Below are positions 35,226 through 42,701 of a stretch of DNA of 58,808 nucleotides, one piece after another. Made by a program: the position numbers and the translations under genes. The DNA is from an uncultured Alphaproteobacteria bacterium (lineage in GTDB: Bacteria > Pseudomonadota > Alphaproteobacteria > Micavibrionales > Micavibrionaceae): assembly GCA_946481105.1 (NCBI GenBank), contig CAMLMM010000003.1, positions 1 to 58,808 of the forward strand. Reading direction: 5' to 3'. Under the pieces are notes generated by a model. That model searched no databases, was not told the DNA's origin, and was given only the letters and a program-made list of their open reading frames with translations. The stretch's first letter is position 1; each line of letters begins with the position of its first letter.

Positions 35226-36162
35226 GCGCTCATATATTATATTGGCACTCACTCTTGCTGCCCTGCCCGTTTTTTTAGCACAGGCACGGGCCGACAGCCT
35301 ACAGGATTTTACACGCGACCTGCAACGCAGCCCGGTGACGATCAATGCCAAGACCGCCGTCGACGGCACGACCTTTATCGACCAGAAAGCCAATATCTAC
35401 GCCCTCGCCGGGCTGGACGTGCCCGATGCGCTGGTGCCGGACGCGCAGAAACGCCTGGCCGAGTTGACCGATAAAAAGAACTGCACACTCTTTACGACAC
35501 TCAAGGCCGATAAAGGCCGGACCAACCGCATGGGCCAGACTCTGGGCCAGTATGAATGCGGCAATGATAATATATGGCTGCAGGCCGACCTGTTGATGAA
35601 AGGCTTTGCGCGGGTGCGCACCACACCGGAAAATCCCGAACTGGCGACCCAGATGCTGAAAATCGAAGACATCGCGCGCGGGAAGAAATCCGGCCTTTGG
35701 GACAAAGCGGAATATGCGGTGCTGACGCCTGAGAGCGCCGGCCAGCATCTAAATGGTTTTGAAATCGTCGCCGGAACCGTCTATGCCGTGGCGCAAACCA
35801 AGGATATGATTTACCTGAATTTCGCGCGTGACTGGAAAACCGATTTCACCATCGGCATTCCCAATAAACTGCGCCGTGATTTTTCCATGGCCCATATCAA
35901 CCCGCAATCTTTGCGCGGACAGGATGTGCGCGTACGCGGGTGGCTGCGTGATTATAACGGGCCGTTTATCGAGCTCGACCATATCCAGCAGCTGGAAATT
36001 CTTGGGGACAGGAAAGCCGATATGAACCTGCCCGCCGGGGTCTCGGGCGGCAGTGTCAAAGGCATGCAAAGCATCAAGACCCCCACCCCGCCCAAGGTTG
36101 AAAAACCCGCCGCCCCCACGGAACAAAAGAAACCCGCGCCGAAAATCTTTAATCTGAATTAG
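35224..36162 (+). CDS. Secreted SNase-like protein with extra C-terminal domain
   Basis: 312 residues from the ATG at 35224 (an ATG four codons earlier is possible). A signal peptide ends near residue 23 (AQARADS). Residues about 35-165 resemble the staphylococcal-nuclease fold: GLDVPDA, GRTNRMGQTLGQYEC, LLMKGFARVR. Catalytic residues look degraded: the position of the first active-site Arg is not basic and VPD replaces the usual APE. A second OB-like region follows (VAGTVYAVAQ to IELDHIQQLEIL), and a proline/lysine tail. It probably binds rather than cleaves; uncertain. Confidence 0.75.
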   Translation: MRSYIILALTLAALPVFLAQARADSLQDFTRDLQRSPVTINAKTAVDGTTFIDQKANIYALAGLDVPDALVPDAQKRLAELTDKKNCTLFTTLKADKGRTNRMGQTLGQYECGNDNIWLQADLLMKGFARVRTTPENPELATQMLKIEDIARGKKSGLWDKAEYAVLTPESAGQHLNGFEIVAGTVYAVAQTKDMIYLNFARDWKTDFTIGIPNKLRRDFSMAHINPQSLRGQDVRVRGWLRDYNGPFIELDHIQQLEILGDRKADMNLPAGVSGGSVKGMQSIKTPTPPKVEKPAAPTEQKKPAPKIFNLN

Positions 36163-36179
36163 GGCGTAGAGCGTGTCAT

Positions 36180-36300
36180 CAATTGACGGATTTTGCGACG
36201 AAAACCGTGCTTTTCGAGAACCGTATCGCAGCGTACTTAGATGTACGCGAGAAACGGAAGCGCAGAAGTGTAAGGTTTGCAGTCCAAAAGACTAAAATTG
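36180..36300 (+). repeat. Dispersed structured element, copy C
   Basis: 121 bases beginning 18 bases after the stop of the SNase-like gene. Arms: CAATT (36180-36184) with AATTG (36296-36300), TTTTG-GA with TC-CAAAA, AAACC with GGTTT, GCGTAC with GTACGC in the centre. Unlike copies A and B it is enclosed in an additional 11-base stem, TAGAGCGTGTC (36167-36177) with GACGCGCTCTA (36303-36313), with one G-T pair. Confidence 0.8.
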
Positions 36301-36335
36301 GGGACGCGCTCTAGTGCCGGAACCAAACATGGGGT

Positions 36336-36360
36336 ATAATGTTAGCCGTAGTAACATTAT
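36336..36360 (+). promoter_or_regulatory. TATAAT -10 with overlapping perfect inverted repeat
   Basis: TATAAT (36335-36340) is a consensus -10 with no good -35. It overlaps a perfect inverted repeat, ATAATGTTA (36336-36344) and TAACATTAT (36352-36360), spaced by seven bases. The place is right for an operator or for a hairpin at the 5' end of the transcript of the 36376 gene. Confidence 0.45.
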
Positions 36361-36375
36361 TTACGGGAGCGAAAA

Positions 36376-36846
36376 ATGTCAGTCTTCAAGAATACTATTT
36401 TTACCTGTGTGACCCTGATGGCATTTGCCGCGCCCGTTCAGGCTCAATCCACCGCCAGCTCACTGACCAAAGCTGAATTATCCTCCGTGACACGCTCCTG
36501 TATCGGCAAATGGGATAAGCCCGCTTGTTTGAAATCAATATCCCAGTCAACCTTGTCGATGGCGTCCGAATATCATGATGCCCTGACCGCCGCCGGAAAA
36601 GCGACCGAAGCGGAAAATCTCAAACAGCATTGCGCGGCCGCCACCGCAGCGACCCAGCAGGATTTCCCCGCCTATGCGATGAAAAGTGCCTTCACCGAAT
36701 GCGCCAATATTATTTCCGATATCGTTGAACAGACTCAGATGATGCCCGATGCCAACCGGTATCAACTGCTCTATGGATCGGTTTCGTGCATGTCGGCTGA
36801 CGCGAGCTGCCCCGCTATCGAATCCGGACTCTCCGCTTATAAATAA
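36376..36846 (+). CDS. Secreted cysteine-containing hypothetical protein
   Basis: 156 residues. A signal peptide (residues 1-23, cleavage after VQAQ or nearby). The mature part has six cysteines (about residues 42, 51, 86, 107, 136, 143), an even number as expected for three disulfides in the periplasm, and is otherwise alanine/serine-rich and probably helical. GGGAG precedes the ATG. No family recognised. The stop directly abuts the stop of the convergent gene at 36847. Confidence 0.75.
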   Translation: MSVFKNTIFTCVTLMAFAAPVQAQSTASSLTKAELSSVTRSCIGKWDKPACLKSISQSTLSMASEYHDALTAAGKATEAENLKQHCAAATAATQQDFPAYAMKSAFTECANIISDIVEQTQMMPDANRYQLLYGSVSCMSADASCPAIESGLSAYK

Positions 36847-37047
36847 CTATTTCGGCTGATACTCTTGCAGGACAGGAACCCCGGACGCCGCGCGTGATGG
36901 CAGCGGCGCGCCGACAGCTTTGCCGTTCATGGCATCATTAATACGACGCGCTTCGGGGACATGATATTTATGCAGAACAGCCCCCACAAAGGCGGTTCCC
37001 ATCAAGGGGATAGCCAGCACTGAAGCCGCAATATATTTATAATCCAT
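36847..37047 (-). CDS. Small single-pass membrane or secreted protein
   Basis: 66 residues. A hydrophobic N-terminal helix (about residues 6-26, ASVLAIPLMGTAFVGAVL) is followed by a polar tail rich in A, P and R. The stop is adjacent to that of the upstream convergent gene. It has its own promoter at 37080-37106. Function unknown. Confidence 0.6.
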   Translation of the reverse strand: MDYKYIAASVLAIPLMGTAFVGAVLHKYHVPEARRINDAMNGKAVGAPLPSRAASGVPVLQEYQPK

Positions 37048-37079
37048 GACACACTCTCTAGTTTCTTATGGAAGGCCAC

Positions 37080-37106
37080 ACTATAATTATCCATAATTCA
37101 TGTCAA
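37080..37106 (-). promoter_or_regulatory. Candidate promoter of the 66-residue gene
   Basis: Minus strand: TTGACA (37101-37106), 15-base spacer, TATAGT (37080-37085), about 32 bases before the ATG. The spacer is shorter than the ideal 17. Confidence 0.4.
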
Positions 37107-37141
37107 CTTGTTTTTTATCCGGTGTCCCGCTAGGCTGAGTC

Positions 37142-38149
37142 ATGACCTCACCGGATCTCAAGCTGGCCGCGCCCAAGGCGCTGAGCTACGCCTCGGCGCT
37201 CCACCCCCGCCCGATGCGGGAATTGTTTGATCCGATTGCGCCGTACTCGCAGGGATTTTTACAGGTCGATAATCACCACACGATTTACTGGGAACAGAGC
37301 GGCAATCCGGACGGCGTGCCTATCCTCGTGGTCCATGGCGGTCCCGGCGCGGGCGGCACCAGCATCCATCGCCGCTTCTTCGACCCGGCTTTTTACCGCA
37401 TCGTGATATTCGACCAGCGCGGCGCGGGTCGTTCCCACCCGCTCGGCAGTCTCCTGAATAACACGCTCGATGACCTCGTCACCGACATGGAAACATTGCG
37501 CGACCATTTGAAAATTCCGCGCTGGCATTTATTCGGCGGGTCATGGGGCAGCACGCTGTCCCTCGCCTACGCGATGCAGAACCCGGACAAATGTATCAGC
37601 CTGATCTTGCGTTCCATCTTCCTGATGGAAGCAACCGAGATAGACTGGTACATCAACGGCATGCGCACGATATTCCCCGAAGCCTGGGACAGTTTCGCGT
37701 CCTATGTCGGCGGGCAGAATATTCTGCAATCCTATTACGAACATCTGACCAGTGACGACGACCGCGCCGCGATTGAGGCCGCCCTGCACTGGAACGCCTA
37801 TGAAACAGCCTGCGCGTCCTTCTTCCCGCAAAAGGAAACCCTGACCTCGCAGGACCAGAAATATTATGCCCTCGCGATGGCGAAGATCGAGGCGCATTAT
37901 TTTTACACGCAGATTATCCCGCCGGAAAAAAGCCTGCTCCTCGGCATCGACAAAATCCGCTCCATCCCCGCGAGCATTATTCAGGGACGCTATGATATTG
38001 TGTGTCCGATGGCGAATGCCGCCCGCCTGCACAACGCCTGGCCCGAAGCGGATTACGTGATCGTCCCTGACGCCGGGCATTCCTTCCTCGACCCCACGCT
38101 CCGCACCCGCCTGATCGAAGCCACCGAAGCGGCAAAATCTCTGACTTGA
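37142..38149 (+). CDS. pip: Proline iminopeptidase
   Basis: 335 residues. An alpha/beta hydrolase that removes N-terminal proline from peptides. Landmarks: HTIYWEQSGNPDGVPILVVHGGPGAGG (in part, residues about 46-70), DQRGAGRSHP, and the nucleophile GGSWGSTLSLAYA near residue 140. The catalytic His is in DAGHSFLD near the end. The start gives a 24-residue extension before the family's usual MRELFDPI; that internal ATG at 37214 could be the true start. Confidence 0.94.
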   Translation: MTSPDLKLAAPKALSYASALHPRPMRELFDPIAPYSQGFLQVDNHHTIYWEQSGNPDGVPILVVHGGPGAGGTSIHRRFFDPAFYRIVIFDQRGAGRSHPLGSLLNNTLDDLVTDMETLRDHLKIPRWHLFGGSWGSTLSLAYAMQNPDKCISLILRSIFLMEATEIDWYINGMRTIFPEAWDSFASYVGGQNILQSYYEHLTSDDDRAAIEAALHWNAYETACASFFPQKETLTSQDQKYYALAMAKIEAHYFYTQIIPPEKSLLLGIDKIRSIPASIIQGRYDIVCPMANAARLHNAWPEADYVIVPDAGHSFLDPTLRTRLIEATEAAKSLT

Positions 38150-38174
38150 CAATTTTGTGAACAATATGTAAACA
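38146..38174 (+). promoter_or_regulatory. Candidate promoter of 38212-38643
   Basis: TTGACA (38146-38151) overlaps the pip stop codon; after 17 bases comes TAAACA (38169-38174). Confidence 0.4.
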
Positions 38175-38211
38175 TACAGACCATAAAATTTCATAAAAGA
38201 GGTTGTGTATA

Positions 38212-38643
38212 ATGCGTTCCGCTCCTGATCTTACCCATGAACATGCAGTTGCCGAAGCCCAGACGCTGGTCCGGCAATTCAGAACGGCTTACCCCGATGA
38301 ACCGCGCATAGTAACGGGCAAACTGGCCAAAATGACCCCGGCGATTGACCTTCGCTTTCCAACCTCGCTCGAACAGATTTATAATTTATGTGTCATGGAA
38401 ATAGCGCGCAGCCTCGCCCGCGTGGACAAAGATGGACTGGGCAAACCGTCACTTGATGCCAATCCAACGCATACCAAATCCCACAAATCCCTCACGATGT
38501 CCGGTCTTGCTCCGGCGGGAGGCCTCACCCTCTCTCAACGTCTGGCTCTCCAGAACGGGCATACACAAATCCTCGCGCCCAATCTCAAATTGGCAGCGCT
38601 GCTACAGAAACCCGCTCAGCGTCTGACCATCGAGTTTGATTAA
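38212..38643 (+). CDS. Hypothetical protein
   Basis: 143 residues from the ATG at 38212 (GAGG eight bases upstream). A soluble, polar protein. Residues 5-45 are mixed, 46-80 contain a helix with IARSLARVDKDG, the rest is proline- and leucine-rich with no known motif. No signal peptide. The stop is eight bases before the end of the convergent repeat-protein gene. Family unknown. Confidence 0.65.
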   Translation: MRSAPDLTHEHAVAEAQTLVRQFRTAYPDEPRIVTGKLAKMTPAIDLRFPTSLEQIYNLCVMEIARSLARVDKDGLGKPSLDANPTHTKSHKSLTMSGLAPAGGLTLSQRLALQNGHTQILAPNLKLAALLQKPAQRLTIEFD

Positions 38644-38651
38644 TTTCTAAA

Positions 38652-40532
38652 TCATGCCGGAGCTGCCGCGGGGCTAAGTGGTGCGGCCCCAAAAATATAT
38701 TTCTGCTTTACCTCCGCCAGACTTTTGCAATCGCAGTTTTTACGGGTCAACCCATTCATGGATTGAAAAAGGTTTTTCTCATCCCAGATTGTGGACATGG
38801 ACTGATCCACCGATATCCATGTCCTCTTGCCATTCGCCAAAGGACCATACTCAATTATACCAAAGCCTGCAGCTGGATATACTCCTGTCGCCACATAGGT
38901 GGCTTTAAGGCTATCAATAATATCCACCAGCGTATAATTGTCGTTAAGTCCGAACTGGTCTTTTAAATCTGCCAGGCTTTTATATGGACAGTTTTTACGT
39001 GTAAGACCATTGCAATGTGCGGATGGATTTTTCTCCAGCCAAATTATTTTCATGGCTGCATCAACCGATCTCCATGTCCGCTTGCCATTAGCCAGAGGCC
39101 CATGCTCAATAAGCCCACCTATCGTGGAAGGATATTCTCCTGTCACATCATAAGTTTCCTTCAAACTGTCGATAATATTTGCGACTGTATAATCACTATT
39201 CATACCCAGCCTGTCTTTTAAGGCAGTCAGGTTCTTATCCGGACAGTTTTTTCGTGTTAATCCGTTACAGTCGGGGGGTGGATTTTTGTCCCGCCAGATT
39301 ATAGCCATTGCAACATTAACCGATCCCCATGTCCGCTTGCCATTAGCCAGAGGCCCATGCTCAATGAGTTCCCATAGCGGGGAAGGATATTCTTTTGTTG
39401 CCTCATACGTTGCATGCAGGCCATCAATAATATCAGCCAACGTATAATTATCATTCAAGCCGAGTTTATCCTTTAAGTCGGCCAGACTTTTATACGCGCA
39501 GTTCTCACGCGTAAGTCCATTGCAAGATAACCTCTGTTCTTTCTCAAGCCAAATTATTTTCATGGCTCCATCTACTGATCTCCATGTTCTTATGCCATCC
39601 GCCAAAGGCCCATGCTCAATAAGCCTTCCCGAAGAAGGATATCCACCTGTCATATCATGAGTGGCTTTCAAACTTTCGACAATCAACGCTACCGAATACT
39701 GCATCTTCTGCCGCTTGGGTGAGGCGATATCCTTGTCCAGATTGACCTTCCTGGCGGGACTAGCGCCATCCTCCTGCACCAGTGCCAGAATGCGGTTCAA
39801 CCACATGTCCTTGTCCCGCAGGACAACCGCGGTAATGCCCGGCACATGTTTCAGCTGATACTTGGTCAGCTTCTCCCACACGCTCAACTCATAACGGTTC
39901 TGTGATACGAACGTGACTTCACCCTTCTGGTTGTTGACGGCAATCTGTTTACCGCCCAGACGCGGAATCTCAATCAGGACGTGTGACATCTGCCTTACTT
40001 TGTTCGGGTCTTTGTCGCGCAAATGGATAACCATATCTTCCGGATACACACCAATCTGCCGCAACCCCTGCACCACCCAGCTCAAGCGTGGCTGCAAGGT
40101 GACTTTATATTCTTTCGTGCCGATAATGGATGATGCCAGACGCTTCTGGTCAGTCGGAATAAAATCTTTGCCCCCATGCAGGATTTTGGCCCCCGCCTGT
40201 TCCAGCAAAGCGAGCATGCCCTCCATATCCGTGCCCTGCTCGGCCATACGCCTGTTAAATGACGCAGCGGCGAAATCCAGAACGGCATTGAACGCTGCTT
40301 TATCCGGTTCGGCGTATCCTGCCGCGCGGGCAAATTCTTTTTCTAATTCTAGTGTCCCCTGTTTGTTATCATTGCGCGCGCGAATAAACTGGTCCATCGC
40401 CAGCAACGGCTCCAGAAAATCTTCAACCTCGGTCCCCAGATACGACTCCGCACGCGTCAGCGCATCCGAAAGCCACCCGCGATACCGCGCGGCTTCCTCT
40501 TCATTCAATATGACCGGGGAGTTTTCACTCAT
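38652..40532 (-). CDS. Large protein with four tandem 85-residue repeats
   Basis: 626 residues, cytoplasmic. Residues 1-278 form a unique N-terminal region with conserved-looking stretches (GGKDFIPTDQKRL, GVYPEDMVIHLRDKD, RYELSVWEKLTKYQLKHVPG). Residues 279-362, 363-447, 448-532 and 533-about 615 are four tandem repeats. Each repeat runs: an aromatic start, IIDSLKATY-like helix, TGxYP, LIEHGPLANGKRTW, SVDxAMxIIW, CNGLTRKNC, SLADLKD. The unit does not match a domain I can name. The last copy is the most diverged, missing the Cys before NGL. The C-terminus is an AP-rich tail. Function unknown; tandem copies suggest binding of a repetitive polymer or nucleic acid (inference). Confidence 0.8.
   Translation of the reverse strand: MSENSPVILNEEEAARYRGWLSDALTRAESYLGTEVEDFLEPLLAMDQFIRARNDNKQGTLELEKEFARAAGYAEPDKAAFNAVLDFAAASFNRRMAEQGTDMEGMLALLEQAGAKILHGGKDFIPTDQKRLASSIIGTKEYKVTLQPRLSWVVQGLRQIGVYPEDMVIHLRDKDPNKVRQMSHVLIEIPRLGGKQIAVNNQKGEVTFVSQNRYELSVWEKLTKYQLKHVPGITAVVLRDKDMWLNRILALVQEDGASPARKVNLDKDIASPKRQKMQYSVALIVESLKATHDMTGGYPSSGRLIEHGPLADGIRTWRSVDGAMKIIWLEKEQRLSCNGLTRENCAYKSLADLKDKLGLNDNYTLADIIDGLHATYEATKEYPSPLWELIEHGPLANGKRTWGSVNVAMAIIWRDKNPPPDCNGLTRKNCPDKNLTALKDRLGMNSDYTVANIIDSLKETYDVTGEYPSTIGGLIEHGPLANGKRTWRSVDAAMKIIWLEKNPSAHCNGLTRKNCPYKSLADLKDQFGLNDNYTLVDIIDSLKATYVATGVYPAAGFGIIEYGPLANGKRTWISVDQSMSTIWDEKNLFQSMNGLTRKNCDCKSLAEVKQKYIFGAAPLSPAAAPA
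38688..39698 (-). repeat. Four coding tandem repeats of about 255 bases
   Basis: This is the DNA of the four 85-residue protein repeats of the 38652-40532 gene. The inner copies are closest to each other at DNA level (the GPLANGKRTW and NGLTRKNC segments are almost identical), pointing to duplication within the gene followed by drift at the edges. Confidence 0.75.
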
Positions 40533-40656
40533 AAATACTCACACATCTCTTTATTTGCTATTTTCCAGAATGTAACAAAACCTGTTATCTAAGTCAAAAC
40601 AATACACTTCCCTTGACAAATATGCTTTTATTCCTATAATAGGGACGGAGGTTGCT

Positions 40657-41472
40657 ATGGCAAGAACATGGACGGACGAACAGAAACAAAAACAGCGGGA
40701 AGCGATTAAACGCTGGCAGCCCTGGACCAAATCCACCGGCCCCACAACCGACATTGGGAAACGAACATCCGCCCATAACGCCTATAAGCATGGCCGCTAT
40801 GATGCGGGGAGTATGGAAGACCGCCGTGTACTCAGCCAGATACTCCGCGATACCCGCGCCCTTATTTCTTTTGGCCGCGCCTGGCTCAGATGGCAGAAAC
40901 AGCAGGATAAAATCCGGAAATTACAGAAGGAACTGTCAACTTCCTCAAATCCGTTCCTTCACCCCAACCCTCTCCCAATGGGAGAGGGAGCGAAAGAAAG
41001 TTTTTCCCCTTCAAGTCCTCTCCCTCCGGGAGAGGATTTAGGTGAGGGCATACTCTGCACTCCCCACTCCCAACTCCCCACTTTTTTCCCAAAATCGCAA
41101 AACGAACTATTAACTGCCCCCATAAAACCCTTCCTTATCCGTCATTCCGGCGGAAGCCGGAATCTTCCTATTGTAACCGAAAAAGACTCCGGCTTTCGCC
41201 GGAGTGACGATGGTAAAGAAAAACTTTGCGTTCCCTTGTGTGCTTTGCGCTTAAACCATTCTTCTTCCCCTCACCCGCCGCATAATATGCGGCTTCCCTC
41301 CCCCTCAGGGGGAGGGTTAGGGAGAGGGTGTTTTTTCCCAAAACCACGGAACGAACTATTAACTCGCCCCGTTTCATACCCGGCAAATATCCTGTATTTC
41401 CCCATGAAACGCTTGCCCGACCCGGGTAAAAGCGATAAAAACAGCTCCATCTTTAACAGATGTGAGGTTTTG
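40657..41472 (+). CDS. Small conserved-type ORF without its own stop, open into pgk
   Basis: The ATG has GGAGG upstream. The first 95 or so codons look like a real small basic protein (MARTWTDEQKQKQREAIKRW, then STGPTTDIGKRTSAHNAYKHGRYD), a style seen in small alphaproteobacterial proteins of unknown function. From about residue 96 the frame enters intergenic repeats (40968-41329) and never meets a stop, continuing in frame into pgk at 41473. The second part is clearly translated repeat DNA and not protein-like. The natural end was probably lost when the repeats inserted. Confidence 0.55.
40968..41050. repeat. CTCTCCC/GGTGAGG repeats with two palindromes
   Basis: A 21-base palindrome at 40968-40988 (CCCTCTCCC / GGGAGAGGG) and a second at 41017-41035 (CCTCTCCC / GGGAGAGG), followed by GGTGAGGG. 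Same family as the elements near 29 kb. Confidence 0.7.
41141..41208. repeat. Inverted pair of ATTCCGGC/GCCGGAAT palindromes
   Basis: GTCATTCCGG...GCCGGAATC at 41141-41164 and GACTCCGG...CCGGAGTGAC at 41185-41208 are themselves palindromes and are inverted copies of one another, forming a 68-base element that could fold as one long hairpin. A single copy is at 47114-47137. Confidence 0.75.
41267..41329. repeat. CTCTCCC-type repeat, further copy
   Basis: CCCCTCACCC, a small hairpin GCCGCAT/ATGCGGC, then CCTCCCCCT / AGGGGGAGG and GGGAGAGGG. It is followed by a stretch (41331-41370) that repeats 41083-41122. Confidence 0.65.
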
Positions 41473-42675
41473 ATGAATTTCCAGTCCCTGAAAAATATCG
41501 ATGTCAAAGGCAAAGTGGTTCTCCTGCGCGCTGATTTGAACGTGCCCGCCGAAAACGGTGTTATCACCGATACGACCCGCATCGACCGCCTGAAACCGAC
41601 CATTGATTTCCTCACGCAAAACGGCGCGAAGACTCTCGTCATTTCCCATTTCGGCCGTCCGAAAGGCGTCACGCCGGAATTCTCGCTGAAATTCATGCTG
41701 CCTGCGCTCGAAAAAAGCTGGGGCGTAAAAGTCGGTTTTGCCGCTGATGTGATTGGCGCGCCCGCCGAAGCTGCTAAATCTGCTCTGCAAAACGGCCAAG
41801 TCACATTGCTCGAAAATGTCCGCTTCCATCCGGAAGAAGAAAAAAACGACGCCGCATTTACCAAGCAACTCGCGGCCCTTGGCGATATCTATTGCAATGA
41901 CGCGTTTTCCGCCGCGCACCGCGCCCATGCGTCGACCGAAGGTCTCGCCCATTTCCTCACCCCATGTGCCGGGTTCCTGATGGAGGCCGAACTGAACGCG
42001 CTCACCGCTGCGCTCGAAAACCCGCAGCGCCCGGTGATGGCGATTGTCGGCGGCTCCAAAATCTCGACCAAACTCTCCGTGCTGAACAACCTTGTCCGCA
42101 AAGTGCAGTATCTCTATCTCGGCGGCGGTATGGCGAACACCTTCCTGTTTGCCCAGGGTGTTGAAGTCGGCAAATCGCTCTGTGAACGCGACATGGCGGA
42201 CGAAGCCCGCAAGATCATGGAAACTGCCAAGTCTGCCGGATGCGAAATCCTGATGCCGGTTGACCGTGTGATCGTTGATAAATTCGGTGAGAATGCCCCG
42301 CACGAGGTTGTCGCGACAGGCGCGATGCCCGCCGACCGCGAAGCCGTCGATGTTGGCCCGGCGACGATTGCGATGATGCGCGACAAACTGTCCGGCTGCA
42401 AAACCGTGCTGTGGAATGGTCCACTCGGCGTGTTTGAAGTGAAGCCGTTTGATACCGGAACCAACAACGCGGCCAAAGCCGTGGCCGAACTGACCCAGGC
42501 GGGCAAGCTCGTCAGCGTCGCCGGTGGTGGTGATACCGTGTCCGCACTTGAACACGCGGGCTGCGCCGACAAGTTTACTTACGTGTCGTCCGCAGGCGGC
42601 GCCTTCCTTGAATGGATGGAAGGCAAACCGCTACCCGGTGTCGAAGCGCTCTCTTCCCCCAGGAAGGCAGCCTAG
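41473..42675 (+). CDS. pgk: Phosphoglycerate kinase
   Basis: 400 residues from the ATG at 41473, supported by GTGAGG upstream and by the family N-terminus (KNIDVKGKVVLLRADLNVP). It transfers phosphate from 1,3-bisphosphoglycerate to ADP in glycolysis. Landmarks: RADLNVP, SHFGRPKG near residue 60, GGSKISTKL near residue 195, and the C-terminal nucleotide loop GGGDTVSALEHAG. The reading frame extends 272 codons further upstream without a stop, through repeats and a small ORF. No other glycolytic gene is adjacent. Confidence 0.96.
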   Translation: MNFQSLKNIDVKGKVVLLRADLNVPAENGVITDTTRIDRLKPTIDFLTQNGAKTLVISHFGRPKGVTPEFSLKFMLPALEKSWGVKVGFAADVIGAPAEAAKSALQNGQVTLLENVRFHPEEEKNDAAFTKQLAALGDIYCNDAFSAAHRAHASTEGLAHFLTPCAGFLMEAELNALTAALENPQRPVMAIVGGSKISTKLSVLNNLVRKVQYLYLGGGMANTFLFAQGVEVGKSLCERDMADEARKIMETAKSAGCEILMPVDRVIVDKFGENAPHEVVATGAMPADREAVDVGPATIAMMRDKLSGCKTVLWNGPLGVFEVKPFDTGTNNAAKAVAELTQAGKLVSVAGGGDTVSALEHAGCADKFTYVSSAGGAFLEWMEGKPLPGVEALSSPRKAA

Positions 42676-42701
42676 TTTCAGGGCCTGCTTGCTACTTACT
42701 A

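Noticed and set aside
41374..42555. 393-codon minus-strand ORF
   Set aside because: Shadow of pgk; high codon bias of pgk leaves the opposite frame open.
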